The position numbers and the translations under genes were made by a program. This document shows, one piece after another, positions 43,085 through 51,705 of a stretch of DNA of 64,000 nt. Below the pieces are notes generated by a model. That model saw nothing but the letters and a program-made list of their open reading frames with translations, ran no database searches and was not told where the DNA came from. Every line of letters starts with the position of its first letter. The stretch's first letter is position 1. This stretch comes from Flavobacterium micromati (GTDB lineage Bacteria > Bacteroidota > Bacteroidia > Flavobacteriales > Flavobacteriaceae). The DNA lies in assembly GCF_900129585.1 (NCBI RefSeq), contig NZ_FQWF01000011.1:62001-126000 (forward strand). Reading direction: 5' to 3'.

Positions 43085-44149
43085 TTACTCGAAAACCTGA
43101 AACAATTTTATCCAGTTAATTTCAGAATCTAATTTTGGTAAACCTTTATAATTATTTATCTCTTGAAGAAGTTCTATTTTAAAATCATCTTGTTGAGCAA
43201 AAGGAACTAAATTTTCTTGTTGCAATTTTTTAGCGAGGTATTCTTGTTCAAATTGTCCCGGCGTAGGAATAAAAAAAGCTTTTTTTTGCAACTGTGTGAG
43301 ATCCATAATTGTTGTATAACCTGAGCGACAAAGAATGTGTTCACTTGAATTGAAAGTGTCTTCTAGTTCTTTAGAAGTCATAAAATTGTAATAGGTTACA
43401 TTTCCTAGTTGTTCTTTTATTTGGTTTTCTTCGACTACACCTTTTATAAAAACAGTTTTTCCACCATATTTCAAAACTTCTTTTTTTAGTTTTGCTTCTA
43501 AAATGCCGCGCTGTGGTTCTGGTCCAGAGAGCATAATCATTAAGTCATACTTTACTTGTAAATCCTTTTTGTGCAACCGACTCAAAGACCCAATATATTT
43601 GATATTTAAGCAAGTTTTGACCAGATGTCCAAGAGCTCCGCTTAGATTTGGATTATTCTCAACATCTGGAATCCAACATTCAGTGTATTTTTTTATAAAT
43701 TGTTGGTGTATTTTACTGGTAATCCAAGTTGTATTTCCTGACATCACTTTCAATTGATGTGTAATATAGATTGACGGAACTTTGGTACTGAAAACACCTA
43801 ATCTATTGTCTGAAATAATTCCGCTTATTTGATATTTCGTAATCCACTTTGCAATTATTTTTTTCTCTTCTTGAACCGCGCGGATAGTTTTTAAACTATT
43901 TTTAAATAATTTCCATTTTAGATTTTTACCATTTTTAGGATATTCAATTTGGTAGGAGGGAAGTTCAAGAGACAGTAACTTAGGAAATTCTTTTTTCAAT
44001 AAATGTAAAGCACTTCCATCTGATGCAATAATTGGAGTAAAATTATTTTTTAATAAAGCATTAATAATCGGAATACAGCGTGTTGCATGACCCAAACCCC
44101 AATTTAACGGAGCAACTAAAATCGTTTTTTTATCGGAACTGATAGTCAT
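43085..44149 (-). CDS. GT-B-like glycosyltransferase
   Basis: A 354-residue protein with an N-terminal glycine loop LNWGLGHATRCIPI (16-29) and a C-terminal donor-site segment HILCRSGYTTIMDLTQLQKKAFFIPTPGQFEQEYLA, typical of MurG-like GT-B transferases. The sugar and acceptor are unknown. It lies at the edge of an HNH cassette. It resembles the protein at 18533-19522 in architecture. Confidence 0.8.
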   Translation of the reverse strand: MTISSDKKTILVAPLNWGLGHATRCIPIINALLKNNFTPIIASDGSALHLLKKEFPKLLSLELPSYQIEYPKNGKNLKWKLFKNSLKTIRAVQEEKKIIAKWITKYQISGIISDNRLGVFSTKVPSIYITHQLKVMSGNTTWITSKIHQQFIKKYTECWIPDVENNPNLSGALGHLVKTCLNIKYIGSLSRLHKKDLQVKYDLMIMLSGPEPQRGILEAKLKKEVLKYGGKTVFIKGVVEENQIKEQLGNVTYYNFMTSKELEDTFNSSEHILCRSGYTTIMDLTQLQKKAFFIPTPGQFEQEYLAKKLQQENLVPFAQQDDFKIELLQEINNYKGLPKLDSEINWIKLFQVFE

Positions 44150-44335
44150 GTTTTATTTATAGGTGATATTATTTCTTTTAAACTCCATTTCTTGTTTTGC
44201 ATATCTCAAATGTATTATTTGAAATTTAGAATATCACTCCAAACTTATAAGGGGCTAAACTAATCCATTTCCTTTGCTTTCGTATCGAGCTTTGTGATTA
44301 ATTAAAGTCTGAACATATTGAGTTGAAAGGAATTA

Positions 44336-44424
44336 TTTTGGGCGTGCCCCTAACGGGTCGGGCTATCCGCTACAAGTCCTCGCTCGTTCCTCGCTGCGGG
44401 CTTTTCGCTACTATCCCTCACGTA
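44336..44424 (+). repeat. left copy of a ~90-bp interspersed repeat (HNH cassette boundary)
   Basis: GC-rich sequence beginning TTTTGGGCGTGCCCC, then GGGTCGGGCTATCCGCTACA, TCGTTCCTCGCTGCGGGC, and ending near ATCCCTCACGT. It aligns, with mismatches and small gaps, to the reverse complement of 45416-45506. No protein coding is evident. Confidence 0.75.
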
Positions 44425-44433
44425 AACGATCTA

Positions 44434-45200
44434 TTACTTATGAAAGATATTGTTATAATGAAAATCTAAAAAATCTTTGGAGGGCAAAAACTTATCAGGT
44501 AAAATGATAGATTGGTTTTCGTGTTTTATAAAGAAATCTAAAACGGCATTTTCTTTTGAATAATCTTTAAAATAATCAGATGTTTTAATTTTAAAATTAG
44601 GAGTTATAGTAATAAACCCTCTATCAAAAGCTTTATCGTGAATAGAATTTAAACATAATCCATTATGCGGATTTAATCGATTTTTTTCATCCTTTTTCCA
44701 AGGGACAATATGACTTGCTACTAAAAAGTCAGGAATTGACAATCCAGTTATACAACATTTTGATTGTAAGAAGAGAGAATTGTACTTCTGAAAAATGATT
44801 GATTTACCCTGATTTTTATTAAAGCTTCTCTTTCTTTTCCTTGTGGTAAATTATCTAAATCAAATTCAACAGTTTCTTCAATAGTTTTATTTTGAAATTG
44901 GGCAATAAGTAATTCGCTTTCAAATCCCAATTTCTCCCAATTTCCATTAAATTCATTCCAAATTATTTCATCAAGTTTACTTCCATTTCCTAACCCAACT
45001 ATTCCTTGCTTTTTTAATTCAGGGTCTAATCTTCCAAAATTTCCAACTTTCATATTTAAAGCGGAGGGGCTTCTACCAATCATGTTGGCATATTTTATAA
45101 TTGTTGGGTTGGTTTTGCTGCTGCTTTTGAATGGAACTTTACAATAAACATTGAAAGCAACAATCGTTTCGTTTCTCGTCCAATTATTAATTTTCGCCAT
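44434..45200 (-). pseudogene. HNH endonuclease gene broken by a single-base frameshift
   Basis: Two adjacent frames make one protein. The first (45200 to 44748) encodes MAKINNWTRNETIVAFNVYC through GKEREALIKIRVNQSFFRS and SSYNQ. The second (through 44434) encodes LSIPDFLVASHIVPWKKDEK, NRLNPHNGLCLNSIHDKAFD and the rest of an HNH_2-type nuclease domain. Adding one A in the T4 run at 44758-44761 (A4 on the coding strand) restores QKCCITGLSIPDF, recovering the conserved CC-x-x-TG motif. As read, the catalytic half would not be translated with the N-terminal half. The gene lies between inverted repeats with a 71-residue partner. A sequencing error is possible. Confidence 0.85.
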
Positions 45201-45402
45201 TGTTTATTTCTATTACTTCAAGATTATCAACACAATAATCTCCTAAAACTTCATTTAATAATTCTTTAGTCAAATCAGAACTTCCAACAAGAATTGTTCT
45301 GAAAATTTCAACTCTGTCATCAACTGTTAATTCATTTAACTTTTCATCATCACGGAAGAATTTCATAAAATCTTCTCTTGAAATTTGTAGATAATTTTCC
45401 AT
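45187..45402 (-). CDS. hypothetical 71-residue protein of the HNH cassette
   Basis: A small acidic, probably helical protein (MENYLQISREDFMKFFRDDE, then KLNELTVDDRVEIFRTILVG). It overlaps the start of the HNH gene by 14 bases, so the two are coupled. It lies wholly inside the inverted-repeat boundaries. No family is recognised. A role as accessory or immunity partner of the nuclease is possible but unsupported by motif. Confidence 0.6.
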   Translation of the reverse strand: MENYLQISREDFMKFFRDDEKLNELTVDDRVEIFRTILVGSSDLTKELLNEVLGDYCVDNLEVIEINNGEN

Positions 45403-45415
45403 TTATTCGACTTTT

Positions 45416-45506
45416 TGCGTTAGGGATTGCAGAGGAAATCCTTTTTGAGAGGAACGAACAAAAAGATTGGAACGGAAAGCCCGACCCTTTTGGGGAACGC
45501 CCAAAT
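45416..45506 (-). repeat. right copy of the ~90-bp interspersed repeat (HNH cassette boundary)
   Basis: The reverse complement begins TTTGGGCGTTCCCC, then GGGTCGGGCTTTCCGTT, TCGTTCCTC and ends near ATCCCTAACGC, matching the layout of 44336-44424. The two copies are in inverted orientation and enclose the HNH gene and its partner, about 1.17 kb in all. Confidence 0.75.
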
Positions 45507-45543
45507 CATTTCTAAATATAACAATATAAATTCGTTCTCTATT

Positions 45544-45781
45544 TTAAGCACCTCCAAAATCTTCTGCATTAATAGTTTGAGGTTCAGGAGCAAAATATCC
45601 TAAATCAATTCTCAAAATATTTAAAATCATTGCTAAAGTTTTTCCTCAGTGAAACTACGTTTTTGCTATTGTGCAAGAAATGAGTAATAACCGCTTCTTT
45701 GTTGTTTTTTGGTTCAACAAGTTTGTCTTTATATTCTTTTTCAAATACTTTTTCAAGCGATATTTTTTCTTTCAGTTTCAT
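45544..45781 (-). pseudogene. remnant of a small unknown gene
   Basis: From an ATG at 45781 the frame reads MKLKEKISLEKVFEKEYKDK, then LVEPKNNKEAVITHFLHNSK and stops at 45605. In a shifted frame the sequence continues sensibly (AMILNILRIDLGYFAPEPQT, then INAEDFGGA) to a TAA at 45544. One or more indels near an A5 run at about 45640 appear to split one gene of about 75-80 codons. No family recognised. Alternatively the first 58 codons are a real short gene. Confidence 0.45.
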
Positions 45782-45918
45782 TATTCTTTGTCAATCAATT
45801 TTAAGTTGCTAAAGTACTAAATTTATCAGAGATGGCTTTGATTTGTAAACGGTTTTGTCTTTCGCTCAATGTTTGCAGGCAGTTCGGTAAGGTAAGGCAT
45901 AACTACGCTTTAACACTA
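45782..45918. other. short intergenic stretch, nothing recognised
   Basis: Between the remnant gene and the large outer-membrane protein gene I see no coding region, terminator or clear promoter. Confidence 0.5.
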
Positions 45919-48900
45919 TCAAAAATAAGCTCGTAGTTGTACGTTACCAGTGTGAATTGCTTGACTGGTTTCACTCTTTCGGCCTTGATAATTAAAATTA
46001 ATATCTAAAAACTGGGTGATATTTTTTTGTAAAAGCAGTTTCCAAGTTAAGTTTTGTCCCGTTTGCAATCCTTCAAGCATTTGGAAACCCACGGCTGAAA
46101 ATTCATTTCCGTCAAATTTATTTTGGACAAATGAAACTTCGCTGTTTATTGTGAATTTTTTATCGCTTGCATAAGAAAACGCAGATCCAAAACGACTCTG
46201 AATTAAGTTTTCCATAACGCCAATTTGGTTATTTTTATACTGATATTCGTAAAATAGATCCCAACTACTATTCTTGGAAAATAGGTAACTAATTTTGGGC
46301 GCCACTTGGTACCCATTAATATCAAAATTTTTCTCTGGAAAATTCTCCGATTGAATTGTAGTCAAAATAGTTTTCGTGAAAAATCCTAGAAGCCAATTTT
46401 TTTTATACAAATGCGCGTATTGTAACTGATGGGAATTATTAGTAGCCTCCTGTGAGCCCACGGATAACAAATTTTTTGTCTTGTTATCTAAATAGGTGTA
46501 AGTGAGAGAATGATCTTGTTTACCTCGATTGTAAAACAAACTGTTTCTTAAACTTGAATTGAGCCCTAAAACACTATTATCCGCAGTGCTAAAAGGATTT
46601 AGTTCAAAATTTGTTCCGTCGCTTTGATTTTTTCTGTCAATTATAAATGCTGTTTGATTGTAAAAATACGATAGTAATTTTTTTACGCCTTTTGCATTTT
46701 GCCATTGATTTGGGTTTAAAGTAAAAGATTGCGAGAATTTATTTTGATGTGTTTTTATAAAAATTCTATTGGGTAGAAAAACCCGAATAAACTTGGCCTG
46801 ATCTAAAAAAGGGGCTATTTCAAATTCCTGCAGTTCCTGAACTCCATTGCTGTTATAATCATTCCACGTGTAAACGCCTTGTCCTGCAGCAACCTCCAAA
46901 TACGTAAATTCTTGCTGCGGAATACTACCGGAATTTGTTTCATAAACGGTTGTACTTTGAATTAATTGACCTAAAAAACGGTCAGTGTAAACTATTCGAG
47001 AATTTAAAGTAGATTCTTTTTTCACATTGGATTCCTCAAAGTTTAATACTCTGTAATTAGCGTAAATGGCCAAATCACTTTTAGTATTTTGAATCAATTT
47101 TGACCGAAGTTGAAAGGAATGAGACGCATTGACCCGTTGCACAATACCGCTTTGCAAACTGTCATTACTTCGTTTTAAATATCCTAATTCAACATATACT
47201 TTAGTACTATCACCGCGTCCGGTAAAAATTCCGTATTCTGTAAATTTTTGGCTTAAAGCCGAAAACTGATTCGTCACTTTATTTTTTTCTTTATTATCTT
47301 CTAATTGTAAAGTGGAGCCAATCCAGTTTTTGCCGAAATGAAATCGGATTTGAGATTGGTTTCGCAAAAATTGCGAGGAGAAATCAGTGCTTTCACTTTT
47401 TAAGAAACTGCCTTGATTGATAAAAGTCCATTTTTTTAGTTTAAACAATCCATTTATAATTTGTCTATTTCCCGAAAAACTATCGGAGAAATCTAGTTTT
47501 TCAAATTGATATAGTAATTTGCCGTGGTTGGTACTATTAGCTTTTGGATTTAAATCCAATTGCAAGCCAGAAATAAGCAAACTTTGATTTCCAATTCCCG
47601 CTGATCCTAAATTCCAATCTCTATCAAACTCGATGGTGTATAAACGTTCAATTGGTCTAAAATCCTTTTGGATAAATTGGTAATTAGCAAATGCATCTAA
47701 ATTCCATTTCTTAGATAAGAGGCGTTGTTTTGCGTTTATTTTAGAAGCTAAACCTTTATTATTTGCGTCATCTATAGCTGAGAATAAATTCCTATCATTA
47801 TTACTTACTCCTATTTCAAAATCTACAGCAGTTTTTTCGGTAGGCTTGTATTTTCCCAAAAATGTAGCGACTTGAATTTTCGTGGGTGCAACAAGCGGAA
47901 TAATTGGGTCGTAATTTCCTTGAGGAATTCCATTTATTGGTTCAACGTATTGAAAAACCCTTGCGATCGTTGCTGCGTTTATTACAATATAATTCCCATT
48001 ATTGGCGCCCACTAAACTGAATCTGACATTAAATAATTCAGCTTGCGGATCATTAGAATATTGAAAAATTTCAACGGCGTTTACAACCGTTTTTTGATAG
48101 AGCACTTTGTTTTCAGAAAAAAAATCAGCAAAAGCCGATGGCGCAACCATCAAATTAATGTTGTCTCCAGATTGCACTAAAATTTGAGCTTGTTCTGGAG
48201 AAAGGTTTTGCTGTAAAGGTTGGTTTTTTTGATCATTTTCTGAATATAAATAACCGCCAAAACTCCATGATTTATTTTCATGAGTAGCGCCAGCGTAAGT
48301 GACAAAACGAGTGTAGTTTCTATCAGAATATTGATATTCAATTGCAATACGCATTTCAGAATTGATCGTAAACAATGGCGTAAAAACAATTTCGCCTGCG
48401 TTATAGTCTATAGTGTAATCGTTATTTTCTCCTCTTTTTAGTAATAACCCGTTAACATAAACGCGCTCTGATCCTGAAATGACTAAAACATATAACTCGC
48501 CATTTTGACCTTTTAGTTTATAGGGACCTTGATTTCCTTCTTGTCCTATGATAGTGCTTTTAGCATATTGTCCGCGAACTATTGACGCTGATGCAAAGAC
48601 ATTGGTTTTATTAGTTTCAGAACCAAAGTTAAAACTAGTGGATAGTCCTTGTACTTTTTTGTTGAAATTTAAGAACTGCGAATTTCTATTTTCCAAGAAA
48701 ACATCTCCCGCGCGAATATTCCATTTGTCGCTAAATATTTCCATAAAAACATTGTCAAATTGATCCAGTTTTTGAGAATATCCGCCATCTTGAAGTGGAA
48801 TATTACTGTCTTGAATAGAGGCTCTCAAACTTACTTTTTCAGAAATTTTTCCTGTAATTTGTAAATCTAAATTAGAATTGAGCACCGCATTTTGATTATT

Positions 48901-49344
48901 GCCTATTGTAATGCCACGTGTAATACTTCCTGAAGAGTTTAATCCGTCAAACGGTACGTTTGTTTTCGATTTTCGATTTTCAATTGCATATAAATCCCCT
49001 AGTTCTGATTGATTTTCAACTACGCGGCTAGCATCATAAATTCGGTATTCTTTAGTCAGCAGCTCAGGGAATTGTAGATATTGAACAGTAATTGAATCTG
49101 AACTTGTAACATCTGTAAGAAGTAAAGTCGCTTTTTTAAAATTAATTTTAAATTTCGAGTTGTCTATTTGTTGGCCATTGGCGTCAAGCAACTTGAAAAA
49201 ACTAGAATTGATACTTGTTTTTTCAATATAAATAGTATCACTAGAGGGAAGAATCTTTTTTGATTTGTACAACAAATTAATTTCCTGTGCCTGCAGCCCA
49301 GAAAAACAAATTATGGTAATGTAAAAAAGTAATTTTTTAAACAT
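45919..49344 (-). CDS. large outer-membrane beta-barrel-like protein
   Basis: A 1141-residue protein with a signal peptide (1-19, ending SGLQAQ) and beta-rich sequence throughout. The middle repeats short amphipathic strands separated by polar turns, and the last residues (TGNVQLRAYF) form a strand with a C-terminal Phe typical of outer-membrane barrels. An N-terminal domain of about 100 residues precedes a conserved-looking GSITRGITIGNNQNAVLNS segment. I recall similar long proteins in many Bacteroidota but no assigned role. It appears monocistronic. Confidence 0.7.
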   Translation of the reverse strand: MFKKLLFYITIICFSGLQAQEINLLYKSKKILPSSDTIYIEKTSINSSFFKLLDANGQQIDNSKFKINFKKATLLLTDVTSSDSITVQYLQFPELLTKEYRIYDASRVVENQSELGDLYAIENRKSKTNVPFDGLNSSGSITRGITIGNNQNAVLNSNLDLQITGKISEKVSLRASIQDSNIPLQDGGYSQKLDQFDNVFMEIFSDKWNIRAGDVFLENRNSQFLNFNKKVQGLSTSFNFGSETNKTNVFASASIVRGQYAKSTIIGQEGNQGPYKLKGQNGELYVLVISGSERVYVNGLLLKRGENNDYTIDYNAGEIVFTPLFTINSEMRIAIEYQYSDRNYTRFVTYAGATHENKSWSFGGYLYSENDQKNQPLQQNLSPEQAQILVQSGDNINLMVAPSAFADFFSENKVLYQKTVVNAVEIFQYSNDPQAELFNVRFSLVGANNGNYIVINAATIARVFQYVEPINGIPQGNYDPIIPLVAPTKIQVATFLGKYKPTEKTAVDFEIGVSNNDRNLFSAIDDANNKGLASKINAKQRLLSKKWNLDAFANYQFIQKDFRPIERLYTIEFDRDWNLGSAGIGNQSLLISGLQLDLNPKANSTNHGKLLYQFEKLDFSDSFSGNRQIINGLFKLKKWTFINQGSFLKSESTDFSSQFLRNQSQIRFHFGKNWIGSTLQLEDNKEKNKVTNQFSALSQKFTEYGIFTGRGDSTKVYVELGYLKRSNDSLQSGIVQRVNASHSFQLRSKLIQNTKSDLAIYANYRVLNFEESNVKKESTLNSRIVYTDRFLGQLIQSTTVYETNSGSIPQQEFTYLEVAAGQGVYTWNDYNSNGVQELQEFEIAPFLDQAKFIRVFLPNRIFIKTHQNKFSQSFTLNPNQWQNAKGVKKLLSYFYNQTAFIIDRKNQSDGTNFELNPFSTADNSVLGLNSSLRNSLFYNRGKQDHSLTYTYLDNKTKNLLSVGSQEATNNSHQLQYAHLYKKNWLLGFFTKTILTTIQSENFPEKNFDINGYQVAPKISYLFSKNSSWDLFYEYQYKNNQIGVMENLIQSRFGSAFSYASDKKFTINSEVSFVQNKFDGNEFSAVGFQMLEGLQTGQNLTWKLLLQKNITQFLDINFNYQGRKSETSQAIHTGNVQLRAYF

Positions 49345-49610
49345 AAAGAGAATAACTCAAAAGTATCAAAAGTAGTATTTATAATTGGTAATTTGATTTT
49401 TGTATTGTCAGGTAAAAGATTGTTCAAGATTAAAATAGGGGAAAAGTTTAACGGATCCAATCATAAAATGGCACAGAGATACCAAAGATGAAACGGATCA
49501 AAAACTGATTTAATTAAATTTGATTCCTGCCAATCTGCTTAAATTCGTTTAATCAGTGTGCCAATTATTTTAATGCGGCAAGAAACGGATAGCCAATAAA
49601 AATAAAATAG
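49345..49610. other. intergenic region with possible decayed interspersed repeat
   Basis: No coding region is seen. Phrases such as GGCACAGAGATACCAAAGAT and GCTTAAATTCGTTTAATCAG resemble interspersed non-coding repeats I recall from Flavobacterium genomes, but the copy here is single in this window. Confidence 0.35.
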
Positions 49611-49618
49611 TAACTTTG
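49611..49618 (+). promoter_or_regulatory. putative -7 box of the toxin-antitoxin operon
   Basis: TAACTTTG matches TAnnTTTG exactly. It overlaps a GTG codon (49618-49620), which argues against that codon as the translation start and for the ATG at 49636. Confidence 0.55.
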
Positions 49619-49635
49619 TGGAAAACAATAGTGTT

Positions 49636-49866
49636 ATGACAACAATTGCATTAAAAAAATATTTGATTTCAAAAATCAATTTGTTAGAAGATAATTCGGT
49701 TTTGAGCGAAATAAAAGAAATAGTTGATAAAAATGAGATTGTTTATCAACTTTCAGATTATCATTTAAAAAGAATTGAAGAATCTAGGAAACAAATTGAG
49801 GAAGGCGATTTTTTGACTCAAGAAGAGATGGATATAAAAGTAGCGGAATGGCTAAACGAAAAGTAA
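49636..49866 (+). CDS. antitoxin of a RelE/ParE-type module
   Basis: A 76-residue protein from the ATG at 49636 (MTTIALKKYLISKINLLEDN). An upstream in-frame GTG lies within the predicted promoter and is not favoured. The protein has an N-terminal helical segment and a C-terminal IEESRKQIEEGDFLTQEEMD segment common to small antitoxins paired with ParE-like toxins in Bacteroidota. Its 3' end overlaps the toxin start by 19 bases. Confidence 0.78.
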   Translation: MTTIALKKYLISKINLLEDNSVLSEIKEIVDKNEIVYQLSDYHLKRIEESRKQIEEGDFLTQEEMDIKVAEWLNEK

Positions 49867-50165
49867 TTTGGTCAACACATTCTTCGATGGATATGGTGGA
49901 AATTATGAACTACTACACCCACAGAAATAAAAGTAAAGACTACAGTCAAAAGCTATATAACAGTATTCAATTCAAATTGAAAACACTCGATTTTTCTGTT
50001 GCTTTACCTCAGAAAACTTCGGATAACAAATTATTTTATTTCACTATTAAACATATATTTATCGGTTTTGATTGTAATAATAATAATAATTTAAATGTTC
50101 TTCTTGTAATTGATGACAGAAGAAATCCCGAATTGATCAAAAAGATGCTCAATACAACTGCATGA
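49848..50165 (+). CDS. RelE/ParE-family toxin
   Basis: A 105-residue protein with the ParE/RelE pattern: VIWSTHSSMDMVEIMNYYTH near the start, a helix pair to about residue 45, then strands around LFYFTIKHIFIGFDC and NVLLVIDDRRNPELI. Unlike the toxin at 17187 this one is intact. The target (gyrase for ParE, ribosomal mRNA for RelE) cannot be distinguished. It overlaps its antitoxin gene. Confidence 0.8.
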   Translation: MAKRKVIWSTHSSMDMVEIMNYYTHRNKSKDYSQKLYNSIQFKLKTLDFSVALPQKTSDNKLFYFTIKHIFIGFDCNNNNNLNVLLVIDDRRNPELIKKMLNTTA

Positions 50166-50325
50166 CATCCACAAACGACATTTTATTTTCTAGATAAAAT
50201 TTTACAGTAAGTAGCATCGATAAAAATTACATGATTCAAAAGATTGTTGTGTTACTTATTGATCTCCATATCAAGTCATAACAATGCAAATTGCACTGTA
50301 ATGTCCGTTGCTCAAAGCAATGAAA

Positions 50326-50358
50326 AAAAAATAGAAACCGTTTTGATTTCTATTTTTT
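50326..50358. terminator. bidirectional terminator between toxin and aspartate kinase
   Basis: AAAAATAGAAA pairs with TTTCTATTTTT around CCGTTTTGA, with A- and T-runs on both sides, between convergent genes. Confidence 0.78.
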
Positions 50359-50362
50359 AAAT

Positions 50363-51616
50363 TTATTCTTTCGTAATTACTTGCATCGTTTCTCGGCTTA
50401 ATTGTTTCAATAAAACAATTTTATTGTGCTCGACAGTTTTGGCTGCATTTTCATCAAAATGCCTGATGGTGTATAACGTTACATTTTCATTGTATTCAAC
50501 TTTGAATTTTTTAGATAAAAGTGTATTTAACTCTTTAAAATTGCCGAATTTATCCTCCACACAAACAGAGAAACTAATAGCTGAATTTTGAATCAAGTTT
50601 ACTTTTAGTTTGAATTGGTGAAACAAAGCAAAAATTTCACTGATGTTTTCTTCCATTATAAACGAAAAATCTATTGAAGAAAGCGAAATTAAAAGTTGGT
50701 TTCTTTTGACAATAAAACAGGGTAAATAAGGCTCTAAATCGGCTCCTCTTGACACACTAGTTCCTTTAAGTAAAGGGTTTATAAACGATTTTACGTACAG
50801 TGGAATTTCTTTTTTTTGTAATGGTTGCAAGGTTTTTGGGTGAATTACTGTTGCGCCATAAAAGGCAAGTTCAATTGCTTCACGATACGAAATTTGATTA
50901 AGTAACCTTGCTTTTTCAAAATATCGCGGGTCAGCATTCATGACGCCTGGAACATCTTTCCAGATGGTGACACTTTCAGCATTTAAGCAATATGCGAAGA
51001 TTGCAGCAGTATAATCAGAGCCTTCACGACCTAAAGTGGTCGTAAAATTATTTTCATCAGAGCCCAAGAAACCTTGAGTGATATTTAAAGTTTTTCTTTT
51101 TACATTTTTTGAAATGTTTTTTTGCGTCAATTCCCAATTCACTTCTGCGTCTCTGTAATTTGCATCTGTTTTTATAAAATTACGCACATCAAGCCACTGT
51201 GTTTTTATACCCATGAAATTCATGAAGTGACTCAGTATTGTGGTTGAAATTAATTCACCAAAACTGACAATTTGATCGTAAACAAAATTATAGTTCGGAG
51301 ATTTATTATGTGCCAAAAAATATTCTAAATCGGCAAACAGCAAATTAACAGCCACAAAAACTTGATTTTTTTCATCCTCAAACAAATCCATTATTATTTG
51401 GTTGTGGTATTTTTTCACTTCTTGTACAGATGAATTAAGTTCAGGAGATTTATCAAAATAATTTTTAATAACTAATTCGAGTGCATTTGTTGTTTTGCCC
51501 ATTGCAGAAACTACTAACAACACATCTTCATAACCTACTTTTTGTAAAACGTCGTACACGTTTTTAATTCCTGCAGCATCTTTGACTGACGCGCCACCAA
51601 ATTTAAATACTCTCAT
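50363..51616 (-). CDS. aspartate kinase
   Basis: A 417-residue enzyme that phosphorylates aspartate at the head of the Lys/Thr/Met branch. I start it at MRVFKFGGASVKDAAG (51616); the 20 codons upstream that remain open are translated TTGGAATTT repeat. Motifs are KFGGASV (5-11), LLVVSAMGKTTNAL (near 40), LGREGSDYTAAIF (near 192) and VTIWKDVPGVMNADPR (near 214). The C-terminal region (about 290-417) corresponds to an ACT-like regulatory part but lacks a clear second ACT. It is a monofunctional form. Confidence 0.9.
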   Translation of the reverse strand: MRVFKFGGASVKDAAGIKNVYDVLQKVGYEDVLLVVSAMGKTTNALELVIKNYFDKSPELNSSVQEVKKYHNQIIMDLFEDEKNQVFVAVNLLFADLEYFLAHNKSPNYNFVYDQIVSFGELISTTILSHFMNFMGIKTQWLDVRNFIKTDANYRDAEVNWELTQKNISKNVKRKTLNITQGFLGSDENNFTTTLGREGSDYTAAIFAYCLNAESVTIWKDVPGVMNADPRYFEKARLLNQISYREAIELAFYGATVIHPKTLQPLQKKEIPLYVKSFINPLLKGTSVSRGADLEPYLPCFIVKRNQLLISLSSIDFSFIMEENISEIFALFHQFKLKVNLIQNSAISFSVCVEDKFGNFKELNTLLSKKFKVEYNENVTLYTIRHFDENAAKTVEHNKIVLLKQLSRETMQVITKE

Positions 51617-51624
51617 AATTATGT

Positions 51625-51705
51625 AAATTCCAATAATGTAAATTCCAAATTTTAAATTCCAAATTCCAACTGTCATTGGAATTTGGAACTTATTTTTTTT
51701 GGAAT
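51625..51705. repeat. TTGGAATTT repeat cluster with a perfect 13-bp hairpin
   Basis: Several AAATTCCAA units on one side and TTGGAATTT units on the other. TTCCAAATTCCAA (51657-51669) pairs perfectly with TTGGAATTTGGAA (51676-51688) around CTGTCA. It fills the spacer between the GNAT and aspartate kinase genes and may act as a terminator or an RNA-processing site. Confidence 0.7.

Noticed and set aside
44150..44335. Short gene upstream of the glycosyltransferase
   Set aside because: Only a 17-codon frame overlapping the glycosyltransferase start; no support.
49618..49635. GTG start for the antitoxin at 49.6 kb
   Set aside because: The codon overlaps an exact TAnnTTTG -7 box, so transcription would start after it.
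51617..51676. Upstream extension of aspartate kinase by 20 residues
   Set aside because: The extra residues are translated TTGGAATTT repeat; the family start is MRVFKFGGASV.
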